Origin: DATARH01 sp035534535
Lineage (GTDB): Bacteria; Pseudomonadota; Alphaproteobacteria; ATCC43930; CGMCC-115725
Direction of reading: 5' to 3'
Assembly: GCA_035534535.1 (NCBI GenBank)
Contig: DATLRS010000007.1
Span: 26,396 to 90,395 of the forward strand
DNA: 64,000 nt
Below are positions 42,265-51,560 of the stretch, piece by piece. Each line of letters opens with the position of its first letter. Positions within the stretch are counted from its first letter, which is position 1. A program made the position numbers and the translations under genes. The notes under the pieces are model-generated. The model did not search any database. It saw only the letters and a program-made list of their open reading frames with translations, and was not told the origin of the DNA.

Positions 42265-42298
42265 CCCTCCCTCTCCCCCCTTGAAGGGCGGCGAGGGG
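42265..42298. repeat. partial REP-like element of the CCCTCTCC family
   Basis: CCCTCCCTCTCCCCCCTT with GAAGGGCGGCGAGGGG just after the phhB stop; a short relative of the elements at 10749 and 51441. It may help to terminate the convergent genes. Confidence 0.5.
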
Positions 42299-42340
42299 AA
42301 ATGTGGATCGCGCCAAGCAATTCTGCCTAGCCGCATGCGG

Positions 42341-42892
42341 CTAGTGCATCGGGATGCTGTACATCAGGACGATCGACTGTTCGCCCGGATTGCGCTTGGT
42401 CAGCCCGGCATTTGAGGTGTGGTTGGCGGCGATGCCGATGCGGCTCTGGTCGGGGAACCGCCAGGCCAGCTCGGCGCCGGTGCGGAATTCCCACCACGAG
42501 CCCAGATTGGTGCCCGAGCCGCGCGCAAAGTAACCGGCGGCGGCATTCGGGGTCAGCACCAGGTTTGGCGTGAAGTTGATGTCGAAGCCGAACCCGCCAT
42601 AGCCATAGAACGCGCCGTCGCTGGTTGCCGAGACGCCGATGAACGGCGCGATGATCCACCACTGGTCGCCAAAGCGGTATTCGCCGCGGAACTCGGCGGC
42701 GGTGCCGCTATTGGGGTGCGCCCTGCCGGGGGTAAAGTCGAAGGCGCCGACGCCGAGCGCGAGGCGCGGCGGGTCGTTCGGCGACCCAAACGTCACCTGC
42801 GCCGCGGCCGGCGGTGCCCCCCAGAGGAGGCCGGCAAGCCCCATGACCATCGCCGCGCGCGCTGAGCGTATCCCGACCGTCGCTTGGTTCAC
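42341..42892 (-). CDS. acyloxyacyl hydrolase / PagL-like lipid A deacylase
   Basis: 183 residues. Signal peptide (hydrophobic core AAMVMGLAGLLWGAPPAAAQ) followed by an outer-membrane beta-barrel. The catalytic PagL pattern is visible as GIAANHTSNAGL (His/Ser of H-x-S-N), with NPGEQSIVLMYSIP near the end. It would remove the 3-O-linked acyl chain from lipid A. Tail-to-tail with phhB; transcribed alone. Confidence 0.85.
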   Translation of the reverse strand: MNQATVGIRSARAAMVMGLAGLLWGAPPAAAQVTFGSPNDPPRLALGVGAFDFTPGRAHPNSGTAAEFRGEYRFGDQWWIIAPFIGVSATSDGAFYGYGGFGFDINFTPNLVLTPNAAAGYFARGSGTNLGSWWEFRTGAELAWRFPDQSRIGIAANHTSNAGLTKRNPGEQSIVLMYSIPMH

Positions 42893-43006
42893 CCGATCCC
42901 CCCGTGCGGTTGCCGCGCGGGCCGGATCCGGCTGATACGCGCTCCGGCATATTAGAGGCGATCATCGCACCGGCAAGCGAAACCGCAGGGCACAGTGCCG
43001 GCGGCG

Positions 43007-43957
43007 TCAGCCGTCTTTGGCGCGCTCGGTCGCCAGCACCAGCTGCTCGCGGATGCCCGGCTCCATCGCCGAGTGTCCGGCGTCGCGCACGATGACGTAT
43101 TGCGCCTCGGGCCAGGCGCGGGCCAACTCGTCAGCGCTGCGGATCGGACAAATCATGTCATAGCGGCCCTGCACGATCACCCCCGGCAGGTGGCGAATCC
43201 GGCCGATCCGCGCGATCAGGTCGCGCTCGGGGGTAAACAGGTGCCGCATGAAGTAATGCGCCTCGAGCCGCGCCAGGCCGAGCGCCAGGCGCTCTTCGCC
43301 GAACGCGGCGACCGTCTCGGGATTGGGCAGGAGGGTCGAACAGGCGCCCTCGTAGACGCTCCACGCCCGCGCCGCCGGCAGATGGATGCGCGGGTCGGGA
43401 TCGATCAGCCGGCGGTAATAGGCCGCCAGCAGATTGCCGCGCTCCGCTTCCGGAAGAAACCCGGCAAAGGCGCGCCACGCTTCGGGAAAGACCGTCCGCA
43501 TGCCACCCAGGAACCAGTCGATCTCGGCGGCACGGCACAGAAAGATGCCGCGCACGATCAGGCCGGCGACGCGCTCGGGATGGGTCTCGGCGTAATGCAG
43601 CGCCAGCGTCGATCCCCAGGAACCGCCAAACACCACCCACCGGCTGACGCCGAGCTCGTGGCGCAGAAGCTCGATGTCGGCGACGAGGTGGTCGGGTGTG
43701 TTGTCGCGCGTCTCGCCGAGCGGCGTTGAGCGCCCGCCGCCGCGCTGATCGAAAATCACGATCCGCCAATAGGCCGGGTCAAAAAATCGCCGGTGCACCG
43801 GGGTCGCGCCGGCGCCCGGCCCGCCGTGCAGGAAAAGGATCGGCGCTCCCTGCGGGTTGCCGGATTCTTCCCAGTACATCGTATGGCGCGCGTCGAGCGG
43901 CAAATGCCCGGTGCGGTAGGGGTCGATTGGCGGGAACAGGTCGCGGCGGTTGCTCAT
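43007..43957 (-). CDS. pip: proline iminopeptidase
   Basis: 316 residues, alpha/beta hydrolase S33 family. Releases N-terminal proline from peptides. FLHGGPGAGATP (oxyanion hole), FDQRGGGRSTPLG, the nucleophile elbow FGGSWGSTLALHYAETHPER, Asp near VQGRYDMICPI and the final His in RDAGHSAMEPG. The frame extends upstream but without coding character; the start chosen gives the usual N-terminus (MSNRRDLFPPIDPY). Confidence 0.95.
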   Translation of the reverse strand: MSNRRDLFPPIDPYRTGHLPLDARHTMYWEESGNPQGAPILFLHGGPGAGATPVHRRFFDPAYWRIVIFDQRGGGRSTPLGETRDNTPDHLVADIELLRHELGVSRWVVFGGSWGSTLALHYAETHPERVAGLIVRGIFLCRAAEIDWFLGGMRTVFPEAWRAFAGFLPEAERGNLLAAYYRRLIDPDPRIHLPAARAWSVYEGACSTLLPNPETVAAFGEERLALGLARLEAHYFMRHLFTPERDLIARIGRIRHLPGVIVQGRYDMICPIRSADELARAWPEAQYVIVRDAGHSAMEPGIREQLVLATERAKDG

Positions 43958-44083
43958 CGTGGCCCAGTGTAGGAGCCTCGGCGGCGGGCGGCGATCGAAT
44001 TTCGTTGCGCCACGCCCCGCGGAACCCGAAGATCGCGGGCAACCGACCGCGCATCCGGGGAATGCCGGCTGAAGGCTTCGCCG

Positions 44084-44521
44084 ATGCAATGGGTGTTTCT
44101 TGTCCTCGCCTTGTCGGCCGCGCTGGCCGAGTTGCACACCGGCACCTTCTATCTGGCCGGCGTCGCCGTCGCTGCCATGCTGACCGCCCTGCTGGGGTTC
44201 TGGCTGCACGACGATCTGCTGATTTTTGCGTTCGTCGTGCTTTGTGCGATCCTGACCGCCGCAATCCGGCAGTGGCGGCGGCAACAGGCCCAGATCGCGG
44301 GTCTGGCGGATTTCGATATCGGCGAGAGCGTGACGATCGGCGATGTGCCGCCGCCCGGCCATCGCCTGACCGTCAGCTATCGCGGCGCAAACTGGCAGGC
44401 CGTGATGGCAGACGGCTCCGCCCCCGTACCCGGCAGCACCGCGATCATCGTGCGCAAGACCGACAAGCTGCTGCACCTCGCGGTGCGCCGGCCGACCCGG
44501 CGCGACCATAAACAGGCGTAA
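44084..44521 (+). CDS. NfeD family membrane protein
   Basis: 145 residues: a short first hydrophobic helix (WVFLVLALSAALAELHTG), two further TM segments (AGVAVAAMLTALLGFWL and LIFAFVVLCAILTAAI) and a C-terminal OB-fold (DFDIGESVTIGDVPPPGHRL). It is 25 bases ahead of the SPFH gene, the standard NfeD–stomatin operon in which NfeD anchors or regulates the SPFH oligomer. Lacks the N-terminal ClpP-like protease of long NfeD. Confidence 0.92.
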   Translation: MQWVFLVLALSAALAELHTGTFYLAGVAVAAMLTALLGFWLHDDLLIFAFVVLCAILTAAIRQWRRQQAQIAGLADFDIGESVTIGDVPPPGHRLTVSYRGANWQAVMADGSAPVPGSTAIIVRKTDKLLHLAVRRPTRRDHKQA

Positions 44522-44546
44522 CCATGAACAGTCGAGGAGACGCGGC

Positions 44547-45578
44547 ATGTCGATCGATTCCCTGACCTCGCTGATCCTGCTGCTGCTGCTGCTGCTGTTC
44601 GGCTTTGCGATCCTGCGCTCATCGCTGCGCATCGTGCCGCAGCAGAACTCGTGGATCGTCGAGCGCCTCGGCCGCTTTCACCGCGCCCTATTGCCCGGGT
44701 TGAACGTACTGATACCGTTCATGGATCGGGTCGCCTACCGCTTCGACATGCGCGAAGTTCCCTCCGAGGTGCCGGCGCAGGTGTGCATCTCGCTCGACAA
44801 TACGACCCTCACCGTCGACGGCTTTCTCTATCTCCAGATCACCGATGCGGTGAAGGCCGCCTATGGATCGAGCAACCCGATGAACGCGGCGATGCAACTG
44901 GCGCAGACCAGCATGCGCTCGGAGATCGGCAAGCTGCATCTCGACCAGGCGCTGTCGTCGCGGCAGATGCTGAATGCCGCGGTCGCCGAGGCGGTCGAGG
45001 AGGCTGCCGTCAACTGGGGCATCAAGGTGCTGCGCTACGAGATCAAGGACATCACGCCGCCGCGCGAAATCCTGCACGCGATGGAGCTGCAGATCACCGC
45101 GGAACGCGAAAAGCGCGCGATGATCTTCAAATCGGAAGGCCAGCGGCAGCAGCAGATCAACACCTCCGAGGGCCAGCGTCAGCAGGAGATCAATCTCGCC
45201 GACGGGCGCCGGCAGGCCGAGATCCTGCGCGCCGAGGGCGAAGCGAAGGCGATCGAACTGGTGGCCACCGCGACCGCCGACGCAATCCGCGCCATCGCCA
45301 CCGCGGCAGTCGTCGACGGCGGCATCGAAGCCCTGCAGATGCAACTCGCCAAGGATTTCATCGCCCAATGGGGCAGTCTCGCCAAGCAGGGCACGACGAT
45401 GATCATCCCGGCCGATCTCGGCAATATCGGCTCGGTGGTGGCAACCGCCCTGCAAATGGTCAAGGGAAACTCCGGCACCTCGCTCCGGGGATCGCCCGGG
45501 GGATCAGCCGGGGGATCAGCCGGGGGATCGCCAGGGGGCGCGTCCGGCTCCGGCGGGTCGGTGCCGGCTGCGGGTTGA
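44547..45578 (+). CDS. SPFH/Band 7 (stomatin-like) protein
   Basis: 343 residues. One N-terminal membrane anchor (LTSLILLLLLLLFGFAIL), SPFH domain (VPQQNSWIVERLGRFHRALL to KVLRYEIKDITPP), a helical coiled-coil region with two QRQQ-IN repeats, and a Gly/Ser/Pro tail coded by 12-bp repeats. Likely forms a ring-shaped inner-membrane microdomain scaffold with the upstream NfeD. QmcA-like. Confidence 0.93.
   Translation: MSIDSLTSLILLLLLLLFGFAILRSSLRIVPQQNSWIVERLGRFHRALLPGLNVLIPFMDRVAYRFDMREVPSEVPAQVCISLDNTTLTVDGFLYLQITDAVKAAYGSSNPMNAAMQLAQTSMRSEIGKLHLDQALSSRQMLNAAVAEAVEEAAVNWGIKVLRYEIKDITPPREILHAMELQITAEREKRAMIFKSEGQRQQQINTSEGQRQQEINLADGRRQAEILRAEGEAKAIELVATATADAIRAIATAAVVDGGIEALQMQLAKDFIAQWGSLAKQGTTMIIPADLGNIGSVVATALQMVKGNSGTSLRGSPGGSAGGSAGGSPGGASGSGGSVPAAG
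45489..45536 (+). repeat. four 12-bp tandem repeats in the SPFH tail
   Basis: Four near-identical units of the form GGATC(G/A)(G/C)C(C/A)GGG encode Gly-Ser-(Pro/Ala)-Gly repeats near the C-terminus. In frame, so slippage would change the tail length by four residues per unit. Confidence 0.8.
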
Positions 45579-45599
45579 GGCCCCGGCCGTCGCCGCGCG

Positions 45600-47003
45600 C
45601 TATTGCGCCGCCGTCGCGCGATCGGTCGTCTCGGGATCCAACGACATCGCGCGGCCGTGCATTTCCACCGCCAGGAACATGAAGGCGAGCGCCACCGCCA
45701 GCATGTTGGCGGCAAGGAACAGGAAAGCCGGAAACACCGCTTGGGCGGTGGCCTGCGGCTTGATCAGATTGCCGGTGCCGGCAATCACCGCCAGCGTCAG
45801 CGGCCCGAGGATCTTGCCGACCCCGGCCGCGGCGTGCCCGAGGCCGGAAGCGCGCGAACCGAGCCGCACCCCATACTGCTCGACCGTATAGGGCGTGATG
45901 TTGCCGAGCCCGCCATCGACAAAGAACGCCGCGATGCCGAGCATGAGGACAAACACCGGGAAGCCGTCGATCACCACCGCATGCAGATAGCCGGCGGCGG
46001 CGAGCGAGATCGCCGCAAGAAACGCAAAGACGATGCCGACCAGCCGCCGCCCGATGCGCTGCACGATCAGCGCCATCAGGATGCGACCGGCCATCGCCGC
46101 GGTCGAGACGTAGACGAAATATTCTGCCGCCCGCGTCACCGGCACACTGAGCGCGAGCGCGATGATCGTCGGCCCCCACAACAGGTAGCCGAACACCGCG
46201 GTCGTCGTACTGCCCCAGATGATGACGCTCTGCCAGAAGAGGCGCGGTTCGCTGTAAAGCTCGCTCAGCCGCGCCCGCGGCGGGGTGGCCGGACGCCGCG
46301 TCGGCAGCGGTACCTGGTCGAGCGGCAGGTCGAGCTGCCGCGCGACCCCCAAGCGCGCCTCCTCAAAGCGTCCCTGGGCGGTGAGCCAGCGCACCGATTC
46401 CGGGACGAACAACCACACCAGGACGCCGATCACGATCGGCAGGAAGCCGAACAGGGCAAGACCGCGCCAGCCGATCGAGTGGAGAAACGCGGCCGCGGCA
46501 AACGAGGCGAGGAACGGACCGCCGGCCGCGGCCAGGACGAAGAATGTCGTCATGCCGGTGCGCCAGCGCGTCGGTGTCATCTCGACGACGATCGTCAAGG
46601 CCGGGGTGATCGCGGCGGCGAGGCCGAAGCCGACAAAGATGCGCAATATCGCCAAGGGCCAGAAGGCGCCGATCGGCAGGAAGGCGATCAACCCGGCGCT
46701 GACGCCGCAGATCATCGTGCCGCTGACGGTCTGCAGCCGGCGCCCGAAGCGGTCGGCCAGCGAACCCCAGACCAGCGCCCCAAGGATCGCACCCAAGCCG
46801 CTACCGTAGAGGATCAGCGCGGCCTGACCATAGGTCAGATGCCATTGCGGCCCGATCGCCGCCAGAATGAACGCGATCAGAAAAAAGTCGAAAAAATCGA
46901 GAATATAGACACCGGCCAGCAGGGCGAAGCTGATCCAGTAGCGGCGATTGAGCGGGGCGCGGTCGAATAGCGCCAGCAGATCTTCGGATGTCTGCTCCAC
47001 CAT
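45600..47003 (-). CDS. MFS transporter
   Basis: 467 residues from the ATG after GGAGGAA. Twelve-helix major facilitator of the sugar/organic-acid porter type: helix 1 ISFALLAGVYILDFFDFFLI, loop 2–3 motif GSLADRFGRR, the helix-4 region ILRIFVGFGLAAAI, and loop after helix 6 with PESVRWLTAQGRFEEAR. Aromatic-acid or metabolite:H+ symport is a reasonable guess. Convergent with the SPFH gene and divergent from a second MFS gene. Confidence 0.9.
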   Translation of the reverse strand: MVEQTSEDLLALFDRAPLNRRYWISFALLAGVYILDFFDFFLIAFILAAIGPQWHLTYGQAALILYGSGLGAILGALVWGSLADRFGRRLQTVSGTMICGVSAGLIAFLPIGAFWPLAILRIFVGFGLAAAITPALTIVVEMTPTRWRTGMTTFFVLAAAGGPFLASFAAAAFLHSIGWRGLALFGFLPIVIGVLVWLFVPESVRWLTAQGRFEEARLGVARQLDLPLDQVPLPTRRPATPPRARLSELYSEPRLFWQSVIIWGSTTTAVFGYLLWGPTIIALALSVPVTRAAEYFVYVSTAAMAGRILMALIVQRIGRRLVGIVFAFLAAISLAAAGYLHAVVIDGFPVFVLMLGIAAFFVDGGLGNITPYTVEQYGVRLGSRASGLGHAAAGVGKILGPLTLAVIAGTGNLIKPQATAQAVFPAFLFLAANMLAVALAFMFLAVEMHGRAMSLDPETTDRATAAQ

Positions 47004-47248
47004 CGCTCTTTTCCTCCGTTTGCGGTCCGGCCCACCCGACATCGCGCTGCCGCGCGCACCACCGGCAGTAATGCCAGTTAGCCGGCTCGACGCAATCCAT
47101 TTCGCGCCGTCCCGCCGGCGGCGCGGGCTCGCCGCCGCCGATGAGCGGACCGCAAATCAGGAGGGCGACGGGCGAATTTCGTTGCACGGCGGCCCGCTCA
47201 AACCGAAGATATCGCCAACACACAAGAAACCTTGGAGGGGAATGTCCG

Positions 47249-48607
47249 ATGAACGCGGGACTGTTCGGCAGCGAACCGCTGCCGCCGGCCATACGGCGCA
47301 CGATTTTCGCCGGCTGCCTCGGCTTTGCGATCGACTTTTTCGACATCTATCTGCCGGTGCTCATACTGGTGCCGGTGATCGGCTATTTCGAGCCGAAGGG
47401 GCTCAGCGCGAACGCGACGACCACGATCTACTACTTCACGATCGCCGCGACGCTGCTCGGGCGGCCGTGCGGCGCGATCATCTTCGGTCATTGGGCCGAC
47501 AAGATCGGCCGCCGGCGCACGACGATGATCAGCATCGCCGGATTTGGTGCGCTGACCGCACTGATCGCTTTCCTGCCCGGCTACAGCTCGATCGGCATCT
47601 GGTCCTTGATCCTGCTGCTCGGGCTGCGTTTCGTCGACGGCATCTTCATGGGCGGCGAATACACCTCGAACAACACGCTGGCACTTGAGATGTCGCCGAA
47701 AGACCGGCGCGGCTTTGTCGGTGGGCTGATGCAGGGGGCCTTCCCGATCGGCTTTGCCGCGGTCTCGCTGGTCGCCTCGATCATGTTCGCCGTCACCACG
47801 AAGGAGCAGTATGCCGTGTGGGGCTGGCGGCTGCCGTTCCTGCTCGGCGGCGCGATCGCGTTCCTCTTCCTGCTTTACTACCGGCTGGTGCCGGAATCGG
47901 AGATGTGGGAAGCGACCGAAAAGAGCGAGGCGCCGCTCAAGGAAGTGATGTCCGGGTCGCATCTGCGCAGCCTCGGCCAAGTCTTCCTGATGATGAGCGG
48001 GTTCTGGTTTGTCGGCCAGCCGTCGACCGTGCTGCCGGTGATCATGGTGCAGCACCTGCACGTGTCGAGCGAGATGAGCTCCAACACGTTCCTCGTCGCC
48101 AGCATCATCCTGTTCTTCGCCTTCATCGGCTATGGCCTGCTGGGCCAGATGATCGGCCGGCGGCTTACCATCATACTGGCCGGTTTGGTCGTGCTGGTGG
48201 TCGGCCCACTGCTCTACTACATGGCGATCACGCATGGGATCAGCGGCGGGTCGCCGCTCGGCACGGTCGTCTTGATCGCGGTCTTCCACGTCCTGATGAT
48301 CTCGCCCTGGGGGATCGTCACGACCTATATCTGCGAGCGTTTCCCCACCCATGTCCGCGCCAGCGGCTATGGCATCGGCTACAGCGTCGCCATCATCATC
48401 CCGTCGTTTTCCGGGATCTATCTGTTGTGGCTGGGGCATTTCATCCCCTATCTGTACGCGCCGATCGTGCTGCTGGTGGTTGCCGGGGTTCTGATGATCG
48501 TCGGGGCGTTGCTGGGGCCGGAGACACGCGAGGTCGAATTGCACCTGCCCGACCTGGGCCATGGGGAGCTTCCGATGCGCGGCGGCGCGTTTGCCCGCTC
48601 GGCCTGA
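47249..48607 (+). CDS. MFS transporter (metabolite:H+ symporter-like)
   Basis: 452 residues from the ATG after TTGGAGGGG. Helix 1 with AGCLGFAIDFFDIYLPVLIL, motif A as GHWADKIGRRRTT, RFVDGIFMGGEYTSNNTLAL (typical of the metabolite:H+ symporter group), and PESEMWEATEKSEAPL after helix 6. It diverges from the other MFS gene across a 245-base region and faces the amidohydrolase cluster, so it may import the substrate of those hydrolases. Confidence 0.9.
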   Translation: MNAGLFGSEPLPPAIRRTIFAGCLGFAIDFFDIYLPVLILVPVIGYFEPKGLSANATTTIYYFTIAATLLGRPCGAIIFGHWADKIGRRRTTMISIAGFGALTALIAFLPGYSSIGIWSLILLLGLRFVDGIFMGGEYTSNNTLALEMSPKDRRGFVGGLMQGAFPIGFAAVSLVASIMFAVTTKEQYAVWGWRLPFLLGGAIAFLFLLYYRLVPESEMWEATEKSEAPLKEVMSGSHLRSLGQVFLMMSGFWFVGQPSTVLPVIMVQHLHVSSEMSSNTFLVASIILFFAFIGYGLLGQMIGRRLTIILAGLVVLVVGPLLYYMAITHGISGGSPLGTVVLIAVFHVLMISPWGIVTTYICERFPTHVRASGYGIGYSVAIIIPSFSGIYLLWLGHFIPYLYAPIVLLVVAGVLMIVGALLGPETREVELHLPDLGHGELPMRGGAFARSA

Positions 48608-48616
48608 ACCGCAGAG

Positions 48617-48643
48617 GCGGGGTGCGCCGCGAACGCACCCCGC
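48617..48643 (+). terminator. GC hairpin after the MFS gene
   Basis: Perfect 10-bp stem GCGGGGTGCG/CGCACCCCGC with a seven-base loop, ten bases after the transporter stop. No T-tract, so it may be an RNA-stabilising or REP-type hairpin rather than an intrinsic terminator. Confidence 0.5.
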
Positions 48644-48691
48644 GGCGCCGCCCCGGAATGACGCATTCTTGAGCGAAGTCGGGGCGGCGGC

Positions 48692-49840
48692 TTATTCGTC
48701 CGGTCGCTGGTAGGTAACGCGGCCGTCCTTCAGGGTCATGCGGGCAATCAGCCGCTCCCTGGCGGTCACCGTCTGGCCGTCACTGTCGGTCATCGCGAAA
48801 TTGCCGTTGCGCCGCTCGATGAGGGCGATGTCGGCGTTGGCGCCGGGCGTGAGCGTGCCGACCGTGCCCTCGTAGCCCATGATCCGGGCCGGCGCGGCGG
48901 TGGCGCGCAGCACCAGATCGTCGAGCGTCATGCCGAAATGCAGCAGCTTCGACATCGTCGTCGCGAGGTCCCACACGGGGCCCTTGGTCGCACTGGTCAA
49001 GGTCAGGTCGGTCGAGATCGTGTCCGGTAGAAAGCCCTGGTCGAGCGCCTTCTCGATCATCGCAAAGCTGAAATGGTTTCTTCCGTGAGCGCAGTCGAAG
49101 ATGATGCCGTGGCGCTGCGCCTCGACGACTTCCTTCAGCACGAGTTGCTTTTCCTGGCCCATGATGCCGTGGGCGCGGCCGTGATAGCAGTGGGTGATGA
49201 TGTCGCCCGGGATCATCTCGGCCAGGATGTCGGGCAAGGGAATCGGCGAATCGGTGATGTGGATCATCAGCGGCACGCCCGCCATCGCGGCGGTGCGGCG
49301 CGCCAGCTTGACGGGTTCGGTCGAGTATTCCCAGACGATCCCCGGCCCGTAGCGCAGTTTGACGCCGATCGCCAGATCCGGGTTCTCGGCGATCGTCCGG
49401 GCGCAGCCCTCGGGGTCGGCATAGGGAAAATGCGATAATTCGCCGCCTCTCGACGTGCCGACGATGCCGATCGCCGACAGGTTGACAAAGGCGCGCACCC
49501 GCGTCTTGACCTCGTGATCGAGCACCTGGCGCAGCCCGGCAAAGGTCGCCGAGCCGGCGCTGCCGGCGTCGCACAGCGTCGTGACGCCGCTCGCCTGGCA
49601 GAACCGGTCGGTATGCCCGCCCATATCGTGCGCGTTGACGAAGACATGGGCGTGGATGTCGATGAGGCCGGGCGTCACCAGGAGACCCTTGGCGCTGATC
49701 GTGCGATGCGCCTCGCCGGCCGGCAGTGCCGGGCCGACCGCGACGATCTTGCCGCCGCTCACCGCGACATCGAGCATGCCCTTCAGCCCGGCGCCGGGAT
49801 CGACGACCTCGCCATGCTGGATCAACAAATCGTATTTCAT
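48692..49840 (-). CDS. dihydroorotase-like amidohydrolase/deacetylase family protein
   Basis: 382 residues. Starts with the amidohydrolase beta-strand MKYDLLIQHGEVVDPGAG and the metal motif TPGLIDIHAHVF, with later His (PLMIHITDSP, ITHCYHGRAHG) and Asp in TISTDLTLTSATKG. This matches the EF_0837/AHA_3915 amidohydrolase/deacetylase group, whose known members cleave N-acyl or cyclic amides. It is the last gene of a leftward three-amidohydrolase run. Substrate unknown. Confidence 0.88.
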   Translation of the reverse strand: MKYDLLIQHGEVVDPGAGLKGMLDVAVSGGKIVAVGPALPAGEAHRTISAKGLLVTPGLIDIHAHVFVNAHDMGGHTDRFCQASGVTTLCDAGSAGSATFAGLRQVLDHEVKTRVRAFVNLSAIGIVGTSRGGELSHFPYADPEGCARTIAENPDLAIGVKLRYGPGIVWEYSTEPVKLARRTAAMAGVPLMIHITDSPIPLPDILAEMIPGDIITHCYHGRAHGIMGQEKQLVLKEVVEAQRHGIIFDCAHGRNHFSFAMIEKALDQGFLPDTISTDLTLTSATKGPVWDLATTMSKLLHFGMTLDDLVLRATAAPARIMGYEGTVGTLTPGANADIALIERRNGNFAMTDSDGQTVTARERLIARMTLKDGRVTYQRPDE

Positions 49841-49930
49841 GAAAGACGGCTCCCTTTGAGCGGCGGGGAATCCCCGACCCAGATGCGCCGGGAAACCCGG
49901 GAAACCTTTCGTCCGTCAGATTCGATACGA

Positions 49931-51130
49931 TCAGCCGCGCAGCCGCGGGCAGAGGCGCATCGCGTTCTCGCCGAGAATTTTCTTGCGGGCGCTTTCCTTG
50001 AGGCGGGGGCGGTCGACGGTCTGCGGCACGGCTTCCGGCCAGGCGCTGTCGCCATGCGGCCAGTCGGAGGCGAACAGCCACATGTCCTCGCCCAGTTCCT
50101 CGATGCAGAACTCGATCGAGCGCTCCCAGCTGTCGACGCCGTGGAAATAGCGGCCCTCGGCGATGACGTCGCGCGGCATCCGTTTCAGGTTAGGCACGTG
50201 GCCGGGCGACATCAGGTAGTGCGTGTCCATGCGGTCCAAAGCCATCGGGACCCAGCCGCCGGCGGTCTCAACGATCGCCGCCCGCAGGCGCGGGAACAGC
50301 TCGAAAACGCCGCCGCCGATCAGCGCGGCAAGCGCCGCCATCCCGGCCCACGGGTTGCCGAAGCCGTGCATCAGGAACCAAGCGCCGTCGAGGTCGTTGG
50401 TGCCGGGGCCGTAGGGCGGGCGCGCCGTGCCGCCATGCGCCAGGAGCGGCAGGTCGAGCGATTGCGCCGCGTCGTAGAGCGGGTAAAGATCGGGATTGTC
50501 GAGCAGCTTGCCGCCCGGCGCCTGCGGCGAGATGTAGACGCCAACCAGGTTGGGGTCGCGCTCGGCCCAATATTTCAGCTCGGCGACGCCCGAGGGCACG
50601 TCGCGCATGTTGGCGACGAGGGTCCATTTGAGGCGGGTCGGCGCCTGCGCGCAGAAATCGACGACCCAGCGGTGATAGGCGCGGTAGAGCGCGTTCTCGA
50701 ACCCGCCGTCGCGCAGCGCGCAATAGCTCGAGACATGCGTCGGGAACAAGACATTGATGTCGACCGAGGCCTTGTCCATGTCCTCGAGGCGGGCCTTGAC
50801 GTCCCAGTTCACTTCCGGGCGGATCGGCGGCAGCGGGTCCTTGCGGCCCGGCGGGAAGGCGATCCGGCCATGCGCCATCTCGGAGCGCCGGGTAACGCCA
50901 AACGTGTCGCGCACGCCGAGCGCGCGGCCCGCCTCGATCTGCTCGATGACCGCGGTCGTACTGCCGAAGAGGGCATAGCGCTCGCCCTTCGCCTCCTGCC
51001 GCGCGATCGCCTCGCACAGCAGGTTAAACGGGGCGCGGTACTCGGGGTCGATGTAGTCCTTGAAGAATTTGTCGGCGCGCTCGCGGATATGGGCGTCCAT
51101 GTCGATGACGGTGTGACCGTTCCAAGCCAT
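49931..51130 (-). CDS. amidohydrolase family protein (ACMSD-like)
   Basis: 399 residues from the ATG after AGGAGGAGG. Amidohydrolase_2 fold: DMDAHIRERADKFF at the start (D-x-H pair), middle strands LPLLAHGGT and VFELFPRLRAAIVE, and the late Asp in LFASDWPHGDS. This family decarboxylates or hydrolyses aromatic acids and ring-cleavage products (ACMS, gamma-resorcylate, 5-carboxyvanillate, 4-oxalomesaconate). Related to the gene at 51561, which suggests an old duplication. Confidence 0.88.
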   Translation of the reverse strand: MAWNGHTVIDMDAHIRERADKFFKDYIDPEYRAPFNLLCEAIARQEAKGERYALFGSTTAVIEQIEAGRALGVRDTFGVTRRSEMAHGRIAFPPGRKDPLPPIRPEVNWDVKARLEDMDKASVDINVLFPTHVSSYCALRDGGFENALYRAYHRWVVDFCAQAPTRLKWTLVANMRDVPSGVAELKYWAERDPNLVGVYISPQAPGGKLLDNPDLYPLYDAAQSLDLPLLAHGGTARPPYGPGTNDLDGAWFLMHGFGNPWAGMAALAALIGGGVFELFPRLRAAIVETAGGWVPMALDRMDTHYLMSPGHVPNLKRMPRDVIAEGRYFHGVDSWERSIEFCIEELGEDMWLFASDWPHGDSAWPEAVPQTVDRPRLKESARKKILGENAMRLCPRLRG

Positions 51131-51210
51131 TGCGGGCCTCCTCCTGTATCTCGCCTCTTCGTCATTGCCGGGTGATTTTAGCGCCTCTCTCGACTCAGTT
51201 GAGGCACCTT

Positions 51211-51405
51211 TCAAATAACATTGTTTCGGGGATACCAGGCGTTCGCATCTTTGAACCAATCGCCAAGGAGTAGATGAAGAGGCTTAGACCCAATCTTCTC
51301 AGTCAGAATCTCGCTTTTATCAGTATATTCTTTCTTACTCCGTCCGTTCCTCAGCATGTTTTCCAAAGAACTTCGGCTAATTGCTCGCATCGCGCGGTCT
51401 GGCAT
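51211..51405 (-). CDS. possible small protein or gene remnant (64 aa), AT-rich
   Basis: A 64-codon frame in a clearly AT-richer patch. Starts MPDRAMRAISRSSLENMLRN, with GAGAGAGAGG just upstream on its strand, and ends with aromatic/basic residues (LLGDWFKDANAWYPRNN). No recognised domain. Composition unlike neighbours suggests recent arrival or a remnant. Whether it is translated is uncertain. Confidence 0.3.
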   Translation of the reverse strand: MPDRAMRAISRSSLENMLRNGRSKKEYTDKSEILTEKIGSKPLHLLLGDWFKDANAWYPRNNVI

Positions 51406-51440
51406 CCCCTCTCTCTCCCTTTTTTTATGCTTTTGAAAGA

Positions 51441-51549
51441 CCCCTCACCCCCAGCCCTCTCCCCGCGAGCGGGGAGAGGGAGAGAGGCGGCGCGGCCTCG
51501 CCATTTCGTTCCCTCTCCCCGTTTGCGGGGAGAGGGGCAGGGTGAGGGG
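51441..51549. repeat. REP-like element of the CCCTCTCC family
   Basis: CCCCTCACCC at the left pairs with GGGTGAGGGG at the right; inside are two CTCTCCCCG…CGGGGAGAG hairpins. Same family as the elements at 10749 and 19014. Confidence 0.8.
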
Positions 51550-51560
51550 CACTCGGCGAC

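Noticed and set aside
45489..45536. Regular short repeats considered as a CRISPR array
   Set aside because: Units are only 12 bp, contiguous without spacers, and in frame inside a coding gene. The same applies to 60220–60279.
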